A DNA stretch of 64,000 nucleotides from Ramazzottius varieornatus (taxonomy: Eukaryota; Tardigrada; Eutardigrada; Parachela; Ramazzottiidae). The notes under the pieces were generated by a model that worked only from the letters and a program-made list of their open reading frames with translations, ran no database searches and had not been told where the DNA came from. The stretch lies in the NCBI GenBank assembly GCA_001949185.1, contig BDGG01000004.1, positions 3,293,267-3,357,266 on the forward strand, written 5' to 3'. The translations under genes were made by a program, and so were the position numbers. Below are positions 46,942 through 59,790 of this stretch, in pieces; within the stretch, counting starts at the first letter, position 1, and each line of letters opens with the position of its first letter.

Positions 46942-48846
46942 ATGAGCTGTACTAAGGAGATGTCCCGCCTGAGTTTCTTGTGGTCTTCTGTCCTACTCAG
47001 CTGTTCGGTAACGGGAGTCTTCGCGGAAGTGATTGACGGTAAGAGAGCAATCTTTCCCTTTCCGTATCCATCTCCCATTAGCATTCTCGTGTTCGTCTAG
47101 ATGACATCCATGGGCTTTCTCCGTACTTTCCTGACCACAAGCCCTACTTCAATAGTTCTTCATTCCGCAACACCAGCCTGAACTACCACATCAACACCAA
47201 TCCGTCCAATCAAGACAGCAAGCAGATCAAGGATGAAGATGTCGTCGCCAAACTACGCTTTCACATCGTATTGACCAACGATACCCTACACAATCCAGCC
47301 ATGAAAGAAGAGCACAAGGAGGAGCACAATGAGAAGCACGACGAGAAGAGCTATTACACGGTCAGTACGACTTCCGAGTCTCCGTACTATCCACCTCCCG
47401 TCTGGGCTTTGGCCACCAAGCTACCTGTCAAAGTCGAGGAGCATCATTCTTCTGCTGTTCATTACAAAAAAGAGCCACCCTACCATGAGCTGTATGAAGG
47501 ACTTTCGGAGCAATACTACGGGCAGAAAGTGGAAGAGAAGAAAGAGGAGAGGACCACGCCGACGTCGACTCGTGCGCTACTTTACTATACCACTCCACAT
47601 CCTGGTACGAAGAGTAGCTCAACAGCTTACCCAACGACTTACCAAACGACCACCTATCCTACAAGCTCAGCTCACACCACTACTACAACGCAGGTGTACA
47701 AGACTGGAGCCAACAAGGTCGTTGTTGATTTGATTAAGACCGAAGACGACAAGGAGGAAGCGATGGTGTACGGTAAGGCCCGAAAGCAGGAAAGTGAGAA
47801 GAAAGTGGCCATTAAGCAAGAGTATCAGAAACCTGAAGGTCCTAGACTGGGCACTCTGAAGGCCAAGTTCGAGATCCACGACCATCACGACATGCCTTTG
47901 GACGAGTACGACGACTGGATCATGGAGAGACCTGTCATTGTCAAGATAGGTAAGTTATTCAGAAACTAAATTCGATTTGATAAACTCAATCAAGTCAATC
48001 AACCTGATTCGTTTGATTCGTCAATACTATGGTCCAAACTAATTCTTCGCCATTTTCTGATTAGTCCCAGGTAGTTCCGGCGAGGTTGAAAGGATGGACA
48101 ACGTTATCACAACGACAGCTCCTGAGCATTCACGACAGCAGCCTGCTCGTCGCGCACCCGAGCAGCCATCTTCGATCGGACCGGAAGTGGACCTTCGTGA
48201 CGTTCTCGCCAGGATTCGTTTTCATATCTTCCGTATTAACGAGATCTTGCAGGTTGTTCCGGAACAGGTTGGGAGTACCGGGAGTAACCCAGAACCTCCT
48301 GCTCGAATCGTGACGGAAGTCGGTTCGCCAGCAAGCGCCAACCAGGAAGGTCCTTCCGCTTCTTCGTACTACGAGCCACCGAAAGACGCGCCTTACGTAA
48401 AGCAGAAGACTCAGCAGTACGTTCCGACTTCTACTCTTGCCGTTTACCAGCCGCCGCAGTACATCCCGACTACCACGCTTCGTCCTCCCGTCTACCAAGC
48501 ACAACAGTACGCACCACCGAAGCCGTACGCGCCGCCAGTCGTCCTGGGCGACAACGACAACGTTCCCTCGTATTCGGTGCCAGTACAGTACGTGCCCAGT
48601 CCTTTCATGTACAATTCACCTGCTAAGCTGTCGGTTCTCCCTCCTCGTCCTGCTGCTAACGGCGCTCCTCTCGTACAGGCAAAGCCAGTTCCGTCCACCT
48701 ATGTCCAACCGGTAACCCGGCCTCCGTATGAACGGCATGTACTGAGCAAGGAACGGACCGCTGATCCCTACGACCCAGCGGCCATGCAGTTCTATCGGGA
48801 AGTAACCAACTCCATCGATTATAGCGACTACGAAGACGCAGAGTGA
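46942..48846 (+). CDS. Secreted Tyr/Pro/Thr-rich protein with a duplicated motif, unknown function
   Basis: Exons 46942-47038, 47101-47949 and 48065-48846 give 575 residues. A signal peptide is clear (hydrophobic residues about 10-28, ending VTGVFA), so the product is probably secreted. The mature protein is low in complexity: His/Glu/Lys-rich, then Thr/Tyr-rich (TTYQTTTYPTSS), then a Gln-Tyr-Pro-rich part with repeated QYxPTxTL and YAPP units. Several NxS/T sites could be glycosylated. A motif occurs twice, once per large exon: DVVAKLRFHIVLTND (about residues 79-93) and DVLARIRFHIFRINE (about 361-375). I do not recognise the family; composition suggests a cuticle, matrix or adhesive protein. 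An acceptor-like site directly precedes the ATG. Confidence 0.75.
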
Positions 48847-49362
48847 TGTGGACTGGTGACTCTTTTCAAGTTTTTGCTAGACTTCTGTATTCGATTTTGA
48901 GACCTTTTGTGTTCGTTTTGATATTTTATTCTAATTTATGGGCCTTGTATATTTCTGCTGGCCACGGCTCGCATTCGGTCGGAGCCACAGTGAAGTGTGT
49001 GATCTTTTTATCCACACACCGGTAAAATTTTCCCCGTGTTTTTATTCAGATGTTTTTATTCAGTCTTGAGATTTCTTTTAGAAATTCTACCGTGTAAAAT
49101 AAAAACGTCTAAGTCTCCACGGAGAAACGCCCTCTGCTGATCAGCTTCGATTATGACATCTAACATTACGTTACTTACCAGAAAGCGGCAGGTCATGTCA
49201 GCATAACATTATTATTTCATAAGTCAGCTCTTCTGCTGCTTGCAAGTTGCAACTTTACGAACTTCCCCATTCCACTCTTTCTGGGTCCTTTCGACTTTCA
49301 GTTTCATTTAACAAGTGACGGAAGAACCAGATGAACGGACTCTCTGTCATAGTGTTACCAGA
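48847..49362. other. Intergenic region secreted-protein gene to VPS11
   Basis: About 0.5 kb with the 3' UTR of the secreted-protein gene, a likely poly(A) signal at 49098-49103, and the VPS11 promoter. No gene seen. Confidence 0.4.
49098..49103 (+). terminator. AATAAA poly(A) signal, secreted-protein gene
   Basis: AATAAA about 250 nt after the stop codon on the same strand. It is the clearest such hexamer in this spacer. Confidence 0.45.
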
Positions 49363-52300
49363 ATGGCGCTGAACCAGGTAAGTAACTCCTCTTGTTTACA
49401 TCAGCTACACTTGTCCAGTTATTCCAGTAATCGACGCGAGTGTGTGTTTCCGGCTGATCCCGATGATCGCTCTTGGCGTATTTATACTCAGAGTTGTTGC
49501 GTTCTGCTTACAGTGGAGAAAGTTTGCGTTCTTCGACAAGAGAACCGTGAAGAATGAGAACGGAGAAATCTTCGATGGCTTGCAGGTTAGTGGATAACTG
49601 TTGTCACATAGCTCAGTATAGAGACGGGCAGTGGTTCAGCTGCTACGGTTCGAACTGATCGCGTACTTTGAATCTTTGTAGCCCTATAAGATTTGGGCGA
49701 GTACATACGGACGAGGCCAGCTTATATTCGGGGATGCAGAAGGCTTTATCATTACGATGAATCAGAAGCTGGATTTGTTTCCCTTCCGCGCTTACATGCT
49801 ACGAGTGACCCACCTGTATATGATGAAGCAGCAAAACATTCTAGTGTCAGTCGGCGTAAGTCAAATTCCTGGGTGGACAGACCTCGTAAGATGCTTCTGA
49901 ATCTGCTTCAAACGTAAATTGCTCTGCAGGAAGACAAGACTGACATGGAGCCAGTCATCAAAGTGTGGAACCTCGACAAAGTATGTACAGGTGTACTTAC
50001 AGGGTGCATGTGGATTAGTGTAATAAATTACTTCCGGTCTTGCTAATTCTTACCTTATGTTCGTAGGTTGACTCCATCGGGACACCGGCTTGTGTAAGGA
50101 TCATTCAGCTTCCAGCCGAATCTGCTAGGGAACCGGTGACGTGCTTCGCTGTTCACGAGAACTTGAATTACATGGCTCTCGGATATAGTAGCGGACTGGT
50201 CATTCTGCTGCGAGGCGACATCCTGAAAGAACGGTATTAAGCATTTTTCTCTCTCCCTTCACATTATGGCGACCCGAAATTTGCTTCTAAGCTTCGTTTG
50301 CTTTGGAGTAGGAACAGCGGTAAGAACGTCAAGTTCCACGAGGGGAAGAGCCCTGTAACGGGTCTCAGCTTCCGGCCAACAACCACCGCGAAAGGTGGTA
50401 TCGCTTTGTACATAGCGTCGCTGGACGAAGTTTGGTCGTATACGATCGGGAGCCGCGAGAAGGAAACCGAGACGGTATTGGACCATCATGGCTGCTCACT
50501 GCACTGCTCTACGATGGCGGACGCCTCCGCAGATTTCCAGTTCGTCGTTGGTCGTTACGATGTGAGTGTCCACTCACATATCCGTTTTCCTTCTTTGAAT
50601 GGCGAAATCAGTCTATCCTTTTCAGGCATTTTACTTTTACCTCCCGGACAGTCGCGGACAGTGTTTAGCGTTTAGTGGAGAGAAGGTCCTATTAGAATGG
50701 TGTCACGGGTACTTAGTCGTGGTCAGTAAGAAAGAAGACAGCAACAGCGGAAGAGCCAGCAGTTCCGGCGAGAACTCCTTCAACGATATGCAGATCATCA
50801 CCATATACGATGTCCGAAACAAGCTAACGGCCTACTATGGACCTGTCCAAGAAGTCAAAGCGCTCCTGTTCGAATGGGGCTCCGTGTTTGTCCTCGGAGT
50901 CGACAACAAAGTAAATCGCATAACACATTTGGTTTATACATAGCTTGATCAACAGTGAAATTTTCTCCAGTTATTCCAAATCAAAGAAAAGGAACTTGTC
51001 CAGAAACTCGATATGCTCTTCAAGAAGAACCTGTACTCGTTGGCCATCAGCCTCGCCAAAGCCGAGCAGTACGACCAAGACGCTCTGATCGACATGTTCC
51101 GCCAGTACGGCGATCATCTCTACAGCAAAGGCGACTACGACGAAGCTATCACGCAGTACATCAAGACCATCGGTCGGCTAGAACCTTCCTACGTCATTCG
51201 GCAGTTCCTGGACGCTCAGCGCATCCACAACTTGACGTCCTACCTCGAAGCCCTTCATCACAAGAACCTGGCCTCGGAAGACCACACTACTCTCCTGATC
51301 AACTGCTATACGAAGCTGAAGGACGTCGAGCAGTTAGATAAGTTCATAATGGATAACAATACCAATAGGGTGATCAACTTTGATATCGATACAGCCATTC
51401 GGGTACTGAGACAGTCAGGCTACTTCAAGCATGCGCTGCACTTGGCCGAAGTGCATCAACGACATGACTGGTTCTTGAAGATCGTCCTGGAAGACGTGAA
51501 AGACTTCCGGAGGGCGTTGACGTATATTTCCTCCTTGAACTTTGAGGCATGTGAGGCGAACATGAAGTCGTATGGGAAACTTCTCATGTCGGCATGTCCC
51601 AGTGAGACCACAGACTTGCTGAAAAAGTTGTGCTCAGATTACGGAAGCGATGCTGATGGGGATGTATTGAGAGCGAACCCGGAAGACTTCTTTCATAACT
51701 TTATCACTCATTCTGACGAGATGCTGGTAAGCAATAACGTCTCTGTGGTGATTTCGTCTTTTTTCTACGTTTGTTCTTAAACCAGTTTTGAAACATTTTG
51801 CGGCGTACTGTATCAAGTGAAATCAATATTGCTTGCAGAACTTCCTGGAGTTCGTGATGGAGAACCGTGACGATTTGTCAACCGAACTTCACAACACGCT
51901 TCTGGAGCTGTATCTGGAAGCATGCAAGAAGTCCACCGATGAACAGACGCGTTCTAGTGTGCAAGAGAAGATTATGAATTTCCTGCGGAATGTCCAGTCC
52001 AAAGAAGTCGCCCAAGCCCTGCTTCTGTGCCAGATGCACAACTTCACACCCGGAACCTTGTTCCTGTACGAAGCGAAAGGCATGTATACAGAGATACTGC
52101 AGTATGCAGTTGATCGGAAGGACTACGGCAAGATCATGGACACTTGTCGAAGGTTCGGCGAGCAAGTACCGCAGTTATGGGTTCAGGCCTTCTGGTTCCT
52201 GACCCGGAACTTCGGCGACTACGACAAGGCGTTCATCTCGGAGGTGCTGAAAGTCATCGAGAAGCAAAACTTGCTTCCTCCTCTGATGGTGGTTGACATT

Positions 52301-53149
52301 CTGTCCAGAAACCCCAACGCGACACTGGACGTAATTCGAGTAAGAATTTCTGCCCAGTCAAAATTAAAATTAGTAGAAACAATTAATATCGATATAGGAA
52401 ATACTGCAGAAGATGAAAGCATCAGGTCACTGAAATTGCTATCCTGATGAATTATGCGTTGACTGCTGTAGGACTATATTATACGGCGGATGCAGACTGA
52501 CGAACGTAGAATACAGGAGGATGAGACGCAGATTGTCAAGTTTCTGGCAAAGACTGACAAAATACGGGACGAAGTGGAACAGATAAAAAACGGGTAAGGT
52601 TTGTTGTCTCGGTCTCTGAACTCTGCCAGATGGTTTCAGAATCTGGTGAGAAGTTGTTTCCGCTCGTTGCAGATCTCAGACGTTTCAGGATGCCAATTGT
52701 AGTGCTTGCGACAAATCGCTTGAGCTGCCATCTGTCCACTTTCTCTGTCGGCATTCCTATCACCAACAGTAAGCCAAACCAGCATCTTCACGTGTCTATT
52801 GGAAGGAAGATGTACGTTTCTCTTTCGCATATAGCTGTTACGAAAGTTATGCCGACACGGATGAATGTCCAGTTTGCCGCCCCGAAAACCGGTAAGACGC
52901 TTTAATGAATTGATCGTATTTAGCTTGTTTTTCCGTCGTTCGAATTTTATTTGGGACTTCGATTGTGACAGGAAAATTCTGGACGAAGCACGCGCTCAAG
53001 AGCAAAACAAAGACCTGGTACCGCAGTTCTTCACCCGTCTGGCAAAAGAGCCAGATGGGTTTTCAGTGGTTGCTGATTACTTCGGCAAAGGTCTTTTCGG
53101 CCGGCCAGTTTCCATTGCTGATCTGATCAAGCCTTCTGGGGAGCTTTGA
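49363..53149 (+). CDS. vps11: Vacuolar protein sorting-associated protein 11 (HOPS/CORVET)
   Basis: VPS11 is a core subunit of the CORVET and HOPS tethers for endosome and lysosome fusion and has E3-like activity. Exons 49363-49377, 49514-49585, 49682-49855, 49930-49980, 50067-50233, 50312-50561, 50626-50910, 50971-51726, 51839-52339, 52472-52593, 52673-52768, 52835-52891 and 52972-53149 give 907 residues (human 941). The N-terminal beta-propeller has WRKFAFFDK, IKVWNLDK and SPVTGLSFRP. The clathrin-repeat solenoid has YGDHLYSKGDYDEAI, RTIGKLEPSYVI-like KTIGRLEPSYVI, LDAQRIHNLTSYLEALH and LLINCYTKLKD. The C-terminal RING-H2 has CSACDKSLELPS, LCRHSYHQHC and CPVCRPENR, then ADYFGKGLF. The start codon is in a 15-nt exon, which matches the short family N-terminus. 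Confidence 0.97.
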
Positions 53150-53788
53150 TGCTTGACCTGTTCATTGAACGCTAGAACGGTATCTGCCTTGTGACCTTTT
53201 ATACCATGATTTTACATTCCCTGTGATTATAGTTTTCAATTTTGATTTTGGTGAACAGTCCATTCGTTTATTTCTGTTACTACCAATACAGGCAATATTG
53301 CAGAGCAGTTATGGATTATTTGTCTTCGTACTGTGGAAAGATGGAAGATCGATACCAAGAGGGCGTTTCCGTTCCTGATTAGCCACAGATGGGATGTGTT
53401 CGGGATGTAGCTTGCGTGCTCTGAAACACCGGAAGATAACACCATTGCGAAAGAAATTTTGAGACAAGCCTGAAATGGTGCCACTGGTTGAAGTGATTAA
53501 CGGTACAGTATGACAAAGTGACAAATGCACGCGCAGGTTGGCGCACATCTCGTGAAGGCAACCGCATACTGCTGGATGTACCGTAATCGGATACTCGGCA
53601 ATATTCGAACTATCGTTTATCATCCGGGTCTTGCTCTTGGTAAATCGTAATCTATCAAGCCTTGCTCCCCGTGACGCCATACCGGCCATTTCCTCACCGT
53701 GACGTGAAATTTCAGTCTTCATCGTTTGGTGTTTATTGTCCAAGAAACCATTTTTCTTTTGTTTTTCGGCGCACTTACTTGATCTATG
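53150..53788. other. Intergenic region VPS11 to LIM-homeobox gene
   Basis: About 0.64 kb after the VPS11 stop codon. A minus-strand open frame (53309-53743) has no recognisable homology. Probably 3' UTR and promoter. Confidence 0.35.
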
Positions 53789-56700
53789 ATGGAAATGCTG
53801 GCATCCTTGCCGAGATGTTATACTACGTCAAAGTCTTCCTTCCCGGTCAGTGATGGATCACTATCGAGTCTTCCTGGAGAAAATATCTACCCGAAAGCCA
53901 AGAAGAAATCTACTGGAAATGGCCGGCGGAAAAAGACTACCGTCGTATGTGTAAGTTGACTTGTCAAGTCACTGTTCGTTTTTACGGGCAGACAAGTCGG
54001 CCGTCTGTGACACGGTCTATTCGATACATGTGCCGTTTCGGAGCCGACTTCCTGCTAGCCCAAAGAAATGGCGAACGCTCTTTCGATACAGAAAAATATC
54101 CAAAATGTCATTGATATCTTCATGGTTTGTCTGGGGAAGTAGAATGGCCAGACACAGCGGGAATGCTCATTTGAGCGACCTTCATTAATCCTTCACTCTG
54201 ACAACAAAACAAGCCAGCTGCAACGTTAGATCATTGCAGTGAACGCATCCGTCTTGTCGTCCGGTCGAAGGTTCCCGCTGTGACCAAGTGACACCTTGCG
54301 GGCACTTGCGTTTTCGGCACTTATCCCTTAAACCCATAATACCTGCATATCATATCTGAACAAATATCGCCAGGCTATCTCGAGATGATCGCTTCTTTTT
54401 ATCGGAAGACAAAATTGAACTCGCTCAAATTGGGTCTTCGTCCGCCCAAGTAAAAGCAACAAGGAAGTTGGTTCATCAAAGCATCAGTTGTTTCGGCAGC
54501 CCTATTTTCTAATGAATTGTTTCTGGCTTGGTCATTATAACTTGGAAAAAGTTGCTGCATGCGTTGTTCGTCGCGGCAAATTCATGTGCCACCCTCAAGG
54601 TCCTTGTTTTCGGGCCGGGAAAACATTTCAACGGTATTTCATACCGCTGGTGATAAGTCTTCTCAGACAGAGCGAACATTCATTTTTTTTGTTGTAGGTG
54701 AGCGATCTTGCTCCGCTATTGTGCGCTGGATGCGGTTTTACCATCGTCGATCGCTACATGCTACAGGTCGATGGGAAATATTATCACTCCAACTGTCTGC
54801 AGTGCTCAACATGCCAAAAATCCCTCGAACTGGACCAATCGTGTTTCGTGAAAAACGGTGAACTATACTGCAAGCAGGACTACACTGGGTGAGTATTTTA
54901 CTTTCATAGGCAAAATATTGTGTAATTTTAGCATACCTGCATACGAGAAATCTTTAAAGGCACGGCTAGCCTGCGGCCGTGAGGTCACAGCCAAAGGAAC
55001 GCAAATTTTTCTTTTCTACTACGACTAAACCAAAAAAATATTATCCCAGTTTGGTTGGAACGCCGATAGAAATACGGATATGAAACATAAAGATAACCTT
55101 CGGCATTTACCTTCGGCCGGCGAGTTGAGTTGGCTCTGAGCTATCGCCTCCAAGAGCGCGGCGACCTCCTGTGGCGACTATGCGCGTATCATGTTGCCAT
55201 CTGTGTCCAAAGCCGTCGCATCTTTATTCTGTCTAATTACCAAAAATCGCATAATGTTTACACAGACACTGATGGAAATTACGCAGATTGTCCACGGTGC
55301 CCTCGTGGAATACCTGCTGAGTGTTCGATGATCGAAATTTGCGTACCATCTGGGCTTACAGGCCGCTCAGATGCAATCACCTTCAGGATCCGCCCACAAA
55401 TATTACCGTGTCAAAACTCAAGGCGAATAGTTTCGGCAGAGAAATAGTGATTATTCAATATGATATTCTGATTTTCTATTATTTTTCAGGTTGTTCGGGG
55501 CAAAGTGTTCCAAATGTCTGCGTGCCATAGCGGCCACAGACTGGGTCAGACGAGCCAAGGAATGCGTCTATCATTTGGCATGTTTCGCCTGCGACATCTG
55601 TAAGCGGCAACTGTCAACCGGTGAAGAATTCACCCTAGTAAATCTCGAAGACGGAAAGCATCTTTTATGCAAAACTCATTATATCGACTCACTGGACGGA
55701 GGCTCCTCAAAGAACAGAGATGGTAAGCCGGAGAAACTGCTCTTTGGGTTCTGGGCAAACAAAACGTGGAAGATAGTTATTCTGAGGGGCGCACCCGTCC
55801 AGCCAGCATCAATGGAAACTTGCGCCACTTGAGTAACGATCTTTTACGTATCGTTTGCCCAGTTCTCATTTTTCTGCCAATATTTTAAGAAATTTTAGAA
55901 AATTCTTACAGGAGTTAAGCTGGAAGATTAAGACAGCAATTAGTTGGAAGATTTCCCGCGAAGTTTCGGGCAAAGTATACGTGTCCGTGCAAGCGCATTG
56001 CGTAGCGGATGCGATTACGAAGTTTTGCCATCAAGACTCGAGAGGAAAAGAGGTTGGCAGTGGTGACAGTCTGTTATGTTACTCTAATTGGACTCATTGC
56101 GAGCGGCTAATTGAATTGCACGTATGTGCTGTAAATCCTTTTGTATTGATGAAGTGCAACCGAGCGGCAAATTAGACTAGTGTGATGAACTACAGCAGAC
56201 TACAGAATGAATGAACTGCGGAACCGCTCCTCTTAATTCCTTGATTTAACAGTGTTGTTGAATACTTGCGCCTTTCGGTACGAGGGAAAGGTTGTAAAGT
56301 TAGCCGTCTAAGTTCGCCTGTTCTTTACTACTCAATCCCAAACTTTTAAGGATAGATCAATAGATGAAATAATGAGCTGTCGAATGGTGTTAGGCACAGT
56401 CAACACGACGAGTCAAGAGAATCCGAGAGATCCGCAATTAAAAGAACGTTGAAATCTCATGTTAAAAAGCCAAGACTGACAATCAAATAGTCAATCAAGC
56501 GATAGACGCTAAAGCCGTGGCTAACTTTACAAACTTGGTATAGGGTGGCTAAGTTTACAACCTTTACCTCGTACTGAATTACACTGAATTGTATGTTCTC
56601 GGGCTCTCGTTTCAGATAATTCGGACAACTCCTCCATGTCAGAGAACGGGAAACCAAAGACCAAGCGCATGCGTACGACATTCACCGATGAACAACTTCA

Positions 56701-57202
56701 GGTTCTCCAAGTCAACTTCAACCTTGATAGTAATCCTGACGGTCAGGACCTTGAAAGAATCGCCAACATGACAGGGTAAATTGCTGCTCATGAGTTGAGC
56801 GTTGGCAAACGAAATGAACAGGGAAATTATCTCAAGTGGCGTACGTTTCCATTGTCATTAGACGGAAGTATGCGCCACCTGAGAATAACGATCACGTTTC
56901 AAGTCATTTGCCGACAACCAGCAACTATCTCGGTTTAATACAACCGTAGCTTTTACAGGCTTTCGAAAAGAGTTACTCAAGTATGGTTTCAAAATTCGCG
57001 CGCAAGACAAAAGAAACATCAGCAACAGACCCAGCGCAAACTCCACGGTGGACGACAAGGTTCGTCGGCAGCAGGAAGTCAGGACACTTCGGCAACCTCG
57101 GCCGCCCTGCAGATGGAAGACACACCACTTACCAGTCCACATTCCAGCATAGACAATCTGGATTCCAACTCGCACGATTACTCCGGTACTTCCTACATGT
57201 GA
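53789..57202 (+). CDS. awh: LIM-homeodomain factor, Arrowhead / LHX6-LHX8 type
   Basis: A transcription factor with two LIM domains and a homeodomain; LHX6/8 and fly Arrowhead specify neurons and precursor cells. Firm exons: 54698-54888 (LIM1: [14 protein letters not shown] ... CSTCQKSLE ... YCKQDYTG), 55490-55722 (LIM2: [40 protein letters not shown]), 56616-56775 and 56959-57202 (homeodomain: [17 protein letters not shown], then [20 protein letters not shown]). The TDWVRRAK and [18 protein letters not shown] blocks place it with LHX6/8 rather than LMX1. The first coding exon is uncertain: between 53789 and 53955 two frames are both open, one beginning at ATG 53789 and one bounded by an acceptor and a gtatgtg donor. 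The firm exons alone give 275 residues. Confidence 0.9.
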
Positions 57203-58219
57203 CCTTCACGAAAACTAGATGTACTCACCGAAACAGCTTACCCATTCAAAAAACTCTAGCTTTGCACACTCAGTTTCAGTACCCGATTGCTTACACAGAA
57301 AATTTTGCAAACGTAGCTCCGATTTCTGTTCTTCGTTTCCGCGGGCTGTATTACGTTGCTGCAGTTGACCTTTAGATCAACGAAACGCTGGAACATTTCG
57401 TGGTATACAAGAAGTAAGTAGAAAGAGTAAAGAACTTTTAACACCTGCAAAGCAGATGCTACGTAATTTTGAACTCAATGACGGTATGGAGAATTTTATC
57501 GATCTAGACTAAATTCGACAATTGCCATTAGAAGGGTGTTGAAGGAAGAAATTACAGGTTGTGCAGTGGGTAAGCGTGTAATCGCTTTGTCAATAGCGCT
57601 TGTTCTGCTGTGGTGAGTTCACGACAAGTGCGCCACGAAGAATCAACATGCAACAATCACGACCAAATATGATCGTCAAGAATGCTAATCGATGCTCCGC
57701 TTAATCCCCCACACGATCGCACATCACCATCACAATCGATCCTTCTCTTCGGGAGCAAATCAAGAAGATAATTTGATTATTATGCTCTTGTATGAGCTTG
57801 ATGAAGCTACCGGAAGGGCAAACACGGCACTTCTAAACGCCAGAGTATCCACCCTCTTCCTCTCCGTGATCTCTTCTGGCCATTTCTAATACAGCCTTTC
57901 ACCAAGTTGAGCCGACAAGATCCTGACCGGGCAAACCACAACAGATTTGCCGAGTGGAGCATGACCAGCGAGAATGAAAAATTCCATGGAGGACTCAGAA
58001 GTCCTAAAGTTTAAGTATTGTATCTTTGATTACGGTTCACAAGCGACCACATCACAAGCGGATCAGCCTCTGAAAACGTTCCCACAGTAAAAGTCAGTAA
58101 GAAAAGCCAGGGAGAAAACCAATTTATTTGAGTTGTTGGACTACTAGTACAAGAAATTCAAGCCTCAAAATAGTAGCGGAATCACGAAAGACACTTTTCC
58201 GGTAGCAGACGAAAATAAC
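57203..58219. other. Convergent intergenic region LIM-homeobox / TMCO1
   Basis: About 1 kb between two stop codons, probably mostly the long 3' UTR of the LIM-homeobox gene. A small plus-strand open frame at 57692-57889 lacks support. Confidence 0.4.
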
Positions 58220-59138
58220 TTATTTTGATGGCTGAGGTGGAGTGAAAAATCCAGTACTCTGAGCACTTGCACGACTTGGTGCGAACCCAAGAGCTTTTTG
58301 CAGGTTCTGCAAAAAAACAAAATGCGATGAGAAAAGACGGCATCATCTTCGTCGAAGCGCAGCAGACGAATCTTCTAACCGGAAGTGTCGTTTGCTTGGC
58401 TCATTAAGGCTCAGAGGAGCGTTAGAAGAGCAATACAGAAACCTGTTCTTACCTGGCGGATTGTCATAGTAAGCAGGATGTACAGGAAAAGGTAACTGCA
58501 ATCCGTGTAGTCGGTGCCCATCAGGTTTCGATGAGACATGCCTTGGATGAATCCAAAAGGCTGAAAAGGCAGTTTGGCTACTACTTTTCCCTCGAACCTG
58601 AAAAATAAATTAAACTGCATCATTGCAACGAGTTTCTGCGTGTTTCGTCACTTATCAGCATGGTAGCACTATTATGTGAAGTGGTTTAGTTACACACAAG
58701 GTGCTAAAGATACTCAGCATAGCCGTGAAAGCAATTCCGATGGCGAACATGGATTTCATCTTGACCATGGACAGTTCGCGGTTTGAATTCTTCAGCTTGC
58801 CTTCCTCTCGATCCAGAAGTTTCTTTCTGTTCTTCGTCACTACTACTTCGTCTTTCTTCTTCTTCTCGACTAAAATAGCAACATAGGCTATGTTACATGC
58901 ATTCTTTGAGCCTATATACATCCATCGGTTCTCACCTTTCTTGACTTGACGGTCGATCTCGGCCTTCAGCTTCTTGTACTTTTCCGTTCGATAGACTAGC
59001 AGCCATGTTAATCCTGAAGCTCAGAACTAACTGTTAGATAGTTCCGAGGTGGATATGAAGATAAAAGAACAGTGTACCTTCTCCTATCACGGAGGCGATG
59101 AAGGAGACCACCATGATGAGGACGGAATCTGCGTACAT
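58220..59138 (-). CDS. tmco1: TMCO1, ER calcium load-activated channel / translocon factor
   Basis: TMCO1 is an ER membrane protein of the Oxa1/EMC3 superfamily, described as a calcium leak channel and a part of the multipass translocon. Exons 59078-59138, 58936-59013, 58698-58869, 58453-58597 and 58220-58306 give 180 residues (human 188). Conserved blocks: N-terminal helix SVLIMVVSFIASVIGEG, LTWLLVYRTEKYKKLKAEI, the Lys/Glu coiled coil with LDREEGKLKNSNRELS, MVKMKSMFAIGIAFTAM, FEGKVVAKLPFQPFGFIQG, MSHRNLMGTDYTDCSYLFLY, and the C-terminal APSRASAQSTGFFTPPQPSK. The frame stays open upstream of the chosen ATG, but family members start at the equivalent MxADxLLI. Same strand as the ABHD3 gene. 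Confidence 0.97.
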
Positions 59139-59790
59139 GAATGATGCTGCGCTCAGTGGATTATCTCGTCTAAAACCTGGACGGCACTCGGGACAGTGAT
59201 CCGACTTCCAGTCACCGGTAATGCGACGAAGACCGATTAACGAGTTCAAGTTAGAGGGATCCGAAGGATCAAATTAAAATGAGAACAATTCTGCAAACTC
59301 GTGAGCTTCAAAAGGAAAAACGAAATTTTGATGAAAATACGGATGACATTACAGCTGACATCACATAACCTGAATCCTGACAGCTGGAGTATTCAGTCTT
59401 CTTCACATTACATACTTACGGAACCTTACGGGAGTCACGAGAACTCTGTCCTGACTCCTGCGGAACATTGGCTCAAGCTCGCAGCAGTGGAGGGTTCCAA
59501 CATCAAGCCCATAAACCTAACTCCCGACTATAACGCTCGCAACATCAACCATAGACTCGGAAACTCGGCGTAGAAGCAAATCCCTTACGTTTCGGAACTA
59601 AAGTTAGCTTTGCATCTTCTGTCATTAAAATTAAAAGTACTCGTACAACATAAATCACTAGCGACCACAAACAAAAAGCTTCACCGACACCCTTTGGAAA
59701 GACCTAATACCGCTGTCAACCGCAGGAAAAGAATCAGCATGGAACTTAAAATCACACGGGTTAGCTGCGCGCATCACACAGAAATCAAAG
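59139..59790. other. Intergenic region ABHD3 to TMCO1
   Basis: About 0.65 kb between two minus-strand genes: 3' UTR of the ABHD3-like gene and promoter of TMCO1. An open plus-strand frame (59301-59573) has no recognisable homology. Confidence 0.4.

Noticed and set aside
54698-55722. Assignment of the LIM domains to LMX1
   Set aside because: The TDWVRRAK and [11 protein letters not shown] blocks and the [10 protein letters not shown] homeodomain start fit LHX6/8 and Arrowhead much better.
55855-56175. A 106-codon plus-strand open frame
   Set aside because: It lies inside an intron of the LIM-homeobox gene, with no homology and no splice partners in phase.
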